DNA from: Lachnoclostridium sp. | GTDB lineage: Bacteria > Bacillota > Clostridia > Lachnospirales > Lachnospiraceae | Assembly: GCA_021770065.1 (NCBI GenBank) | Contig: JAETRR010000021.1 | Coordinates: forward strand, 1-61,980 | Length of the DNA stretch: 61,980 bases | Direction: 5' to 3' | Part shown: piece after piece, positions 61,094 to 61,980 of the stretch | Numbering within the stretch: position 1 is the stretch's first letter | Layout of the letters: the number at the start of each line of letters is the position of its first letter | Translations under genes and position numbers: made by a program | The notes under the pieces: generated by a model | Database searches by the model: none | Told to the model about the DNA's origin: nothing | Seen by the model: the letters and a program-made list of their open reading frames with translations, nothing else

Positions 61094-61855
61094 ATGATGA
61101 CTCAGAGTGCGGATAAGAAAAGGGAACAGCTTCGGATGTTCTGCATAGAGGACATGGTTCCTCAGGATCATCTTCTGAGGCTTATTGACAAGGCCATTGA
61201 CTGGAGCTTTATTTCGAATTGGTCGCTGAAAAATACAGCCCCGATAACGGGCGTCCCAGCATAGACCCCGTTCTGCTGATGAAAATCCCCTTTATCCAGT
61301 ATCTGTATGGCATCAAAAGCATGCGGCAGACTATAAAGGAAATAGAAGTAAATGTGGCTTACCGCTGGTTCCTTGGACTGGAGATGATGGACAGGGTTTC
61401 CCATTTCTCCACATTCGGCAAGAACTATACCCGCAGATTCAAGGACACTGACCTTTTTGAACAGATATTTTCCCGCATCCTGCAGGAATGTTATAAATTC
61501 AAGCTGGTAGCTCCCAGTGAAGTTTTTGTGGATGCGGCCCATGTAAAAGCACGGGCAAACAATAAAAAGATGCGGAGCAGTTTGCGAGGGATGTCCGAAT
61601 CTTTCACAATGTACGGAAAGCAAAGAGCATGTGAAAGTAGTTACCCGTCATATATGGGAGCCGTATATGGAGCTTTGTGAAGATATCCGTCACACGGTGG
61701 AAATGAAAGCAGGGCTTACATTTGCCTGCATGAATTTAAAGAAACTGGCAAAGATGAAAGCCGGGAAAGGGCTTATAGGGATGGTATCTGATTTGGATAA
61801 ATTTATATATGCAATTTTTATGCAGAAAACAAGAAAAGGGGCTGTCGGGAAATAG
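61094..61855 (+). mobile_element. Decayed IS1182-type transposase
   Basis: Reading from ATG 61094 gives SADKKREQLRMFCIEDMVPQ and DHLLRLIDKAIDWSF, then a 1-nt frameshift near 61215 before EKYSPDNGRPSIDPVLLMKI. Conserved N-terminal IS1182 text continues to VFVDAAHVKARANNKK at about 61570. A deletion near 61620-61635 removes the catalytic centre and joins to the C-terminal region MELCEDIRHTVEMKAGLTFA...ending GAVGK at 61855. Non-functional. GGGGCT/AGCCCC (61839-61864) brackets the end. Confidence 0.87.
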
Positions 61856-61871
61856 ATAGCCCCACTGCTGC

Positions 61872-61980
61872 TTAAAACTGCTTTAATATGTCGTGATGCC
61901 CTACGTCCACCAGGATAATCATTTTGTCGCCTTCGTAATACCAGATAATGCGGATGTCCATGTTGACGCTGCACTCAAAA
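61872..61980 (-). CDS. RelE/ParE-family toxin, C-terminal part (window edge)
   Basis: On the minus strand, entering from the right edge: FECSVNMDIRIIWYYEGDKM then IILVDVGHHDILKQF and stop at 61872. DIRIIWYYEGDKMIILVDVGHHD is typical of RelE/StbE mRNA-interferase toxins of type II systems. The N-terminus and probable antitoxin lie beyond the window. Confidence 0.82.
   Translation of the reverse strand, partial: FECSVNMDIRIIWYYEGDKMIILVDVGHHDILKQF

Overview
The window looks like a chromosomal stretch of a gut-type Lachnospiraceae (Clostridia). The indications are AGGAGG-type ribosome binding sites, moderate G+C, a T-box leader, a cdaA-cdaR pair, TipA-like MerR regulators, a GrdB-related protein, a YtaF-type sporulation membrane protein and a family of hairpin leaders that recurs across the window. 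I see no rRNA, tRNA, CRISPR array or complete prophage. I cannot place it to genus.

Layout. (a) 0-11.4 kb, + strand: two small membrane proteins, c-di-AMP synthase CdaA and its partner CdaR, an HPr paralogue, and a surface-polysaccharide cassette (DUF2142 membrane protein, Wzx-like flippase, three GT2 glycosyltransferases). It ends at a very long imperfect hairpin. (b) 11.7-17.1 kb, - strand: a TrpXYZ-like ABC importer whose roughly 730-nt leader starts with a T-box with a Trp (UGG) specifier, then a PF09818 ATPase. (c) 17.4-24.4 kb: small regulators (XRE-membrane, WYL, TfoX-N, GyrI-like, AraC-GyrI, two TipA-like MerR) with signs of segmental duplication and decay. (d) 24.4-32.1 kb: Fic protein, a broken restriction-modification locus containing a DUF1016 nuclease, a MATE exporter, and an ECF sigma factor with an ABC exporter. 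(e) 32.2-45.5 kb: SRAP protein, then the most interesting block: a PRD regulator, a complete Lac/Cel-type PTS, a GrdB-related protein, a catalytically dead plus an intact M42 peptidase, a glycosylasparaginase-like Ntn hydrolase, an M20 peptidase, a MupG-family (DUF871) protein, CutC and YitT. (f) 45.6-56.1 kb: a membrane glycosyltransferase, EndoQ-like nuclease, YtaF/MntP-like protein, Ca2+-type P-ATPase, FtsH and UvrC. (g) 56.2-62 kb: a BlaI/BlaR-like pair, then an AT-rich accessory locus of secreted and small membrane proteins with a 114-bp direct repeat, a 37-residue hydrophobic peptide, a decayed IS1182-type transposase and the end of a RelE-like toxin.

How the genes work together. Block (e) reads as one catabolic unit. 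The PTS would import and phosphorylate a glycosylated amino acid or small glycopeptide, peptidases would trim the peptide, the Ntn hydrolase would cut a sugar-Asn amide, and the MupG-like enzyme would process a 6-phospho-sugar. The substrate is inferred, not shown. Two further themes run through the window. One is a covarying hairpin repeat whose 3' end (GGATATTACGGAACTGGAA-TAGGAGG type) supplies the ribosome binding site of several unrelated genes. The other is repeated remnants of deleted genes (GyrI-like, Rpn nuclease, methylase, DegV, transposase) between intact ones.
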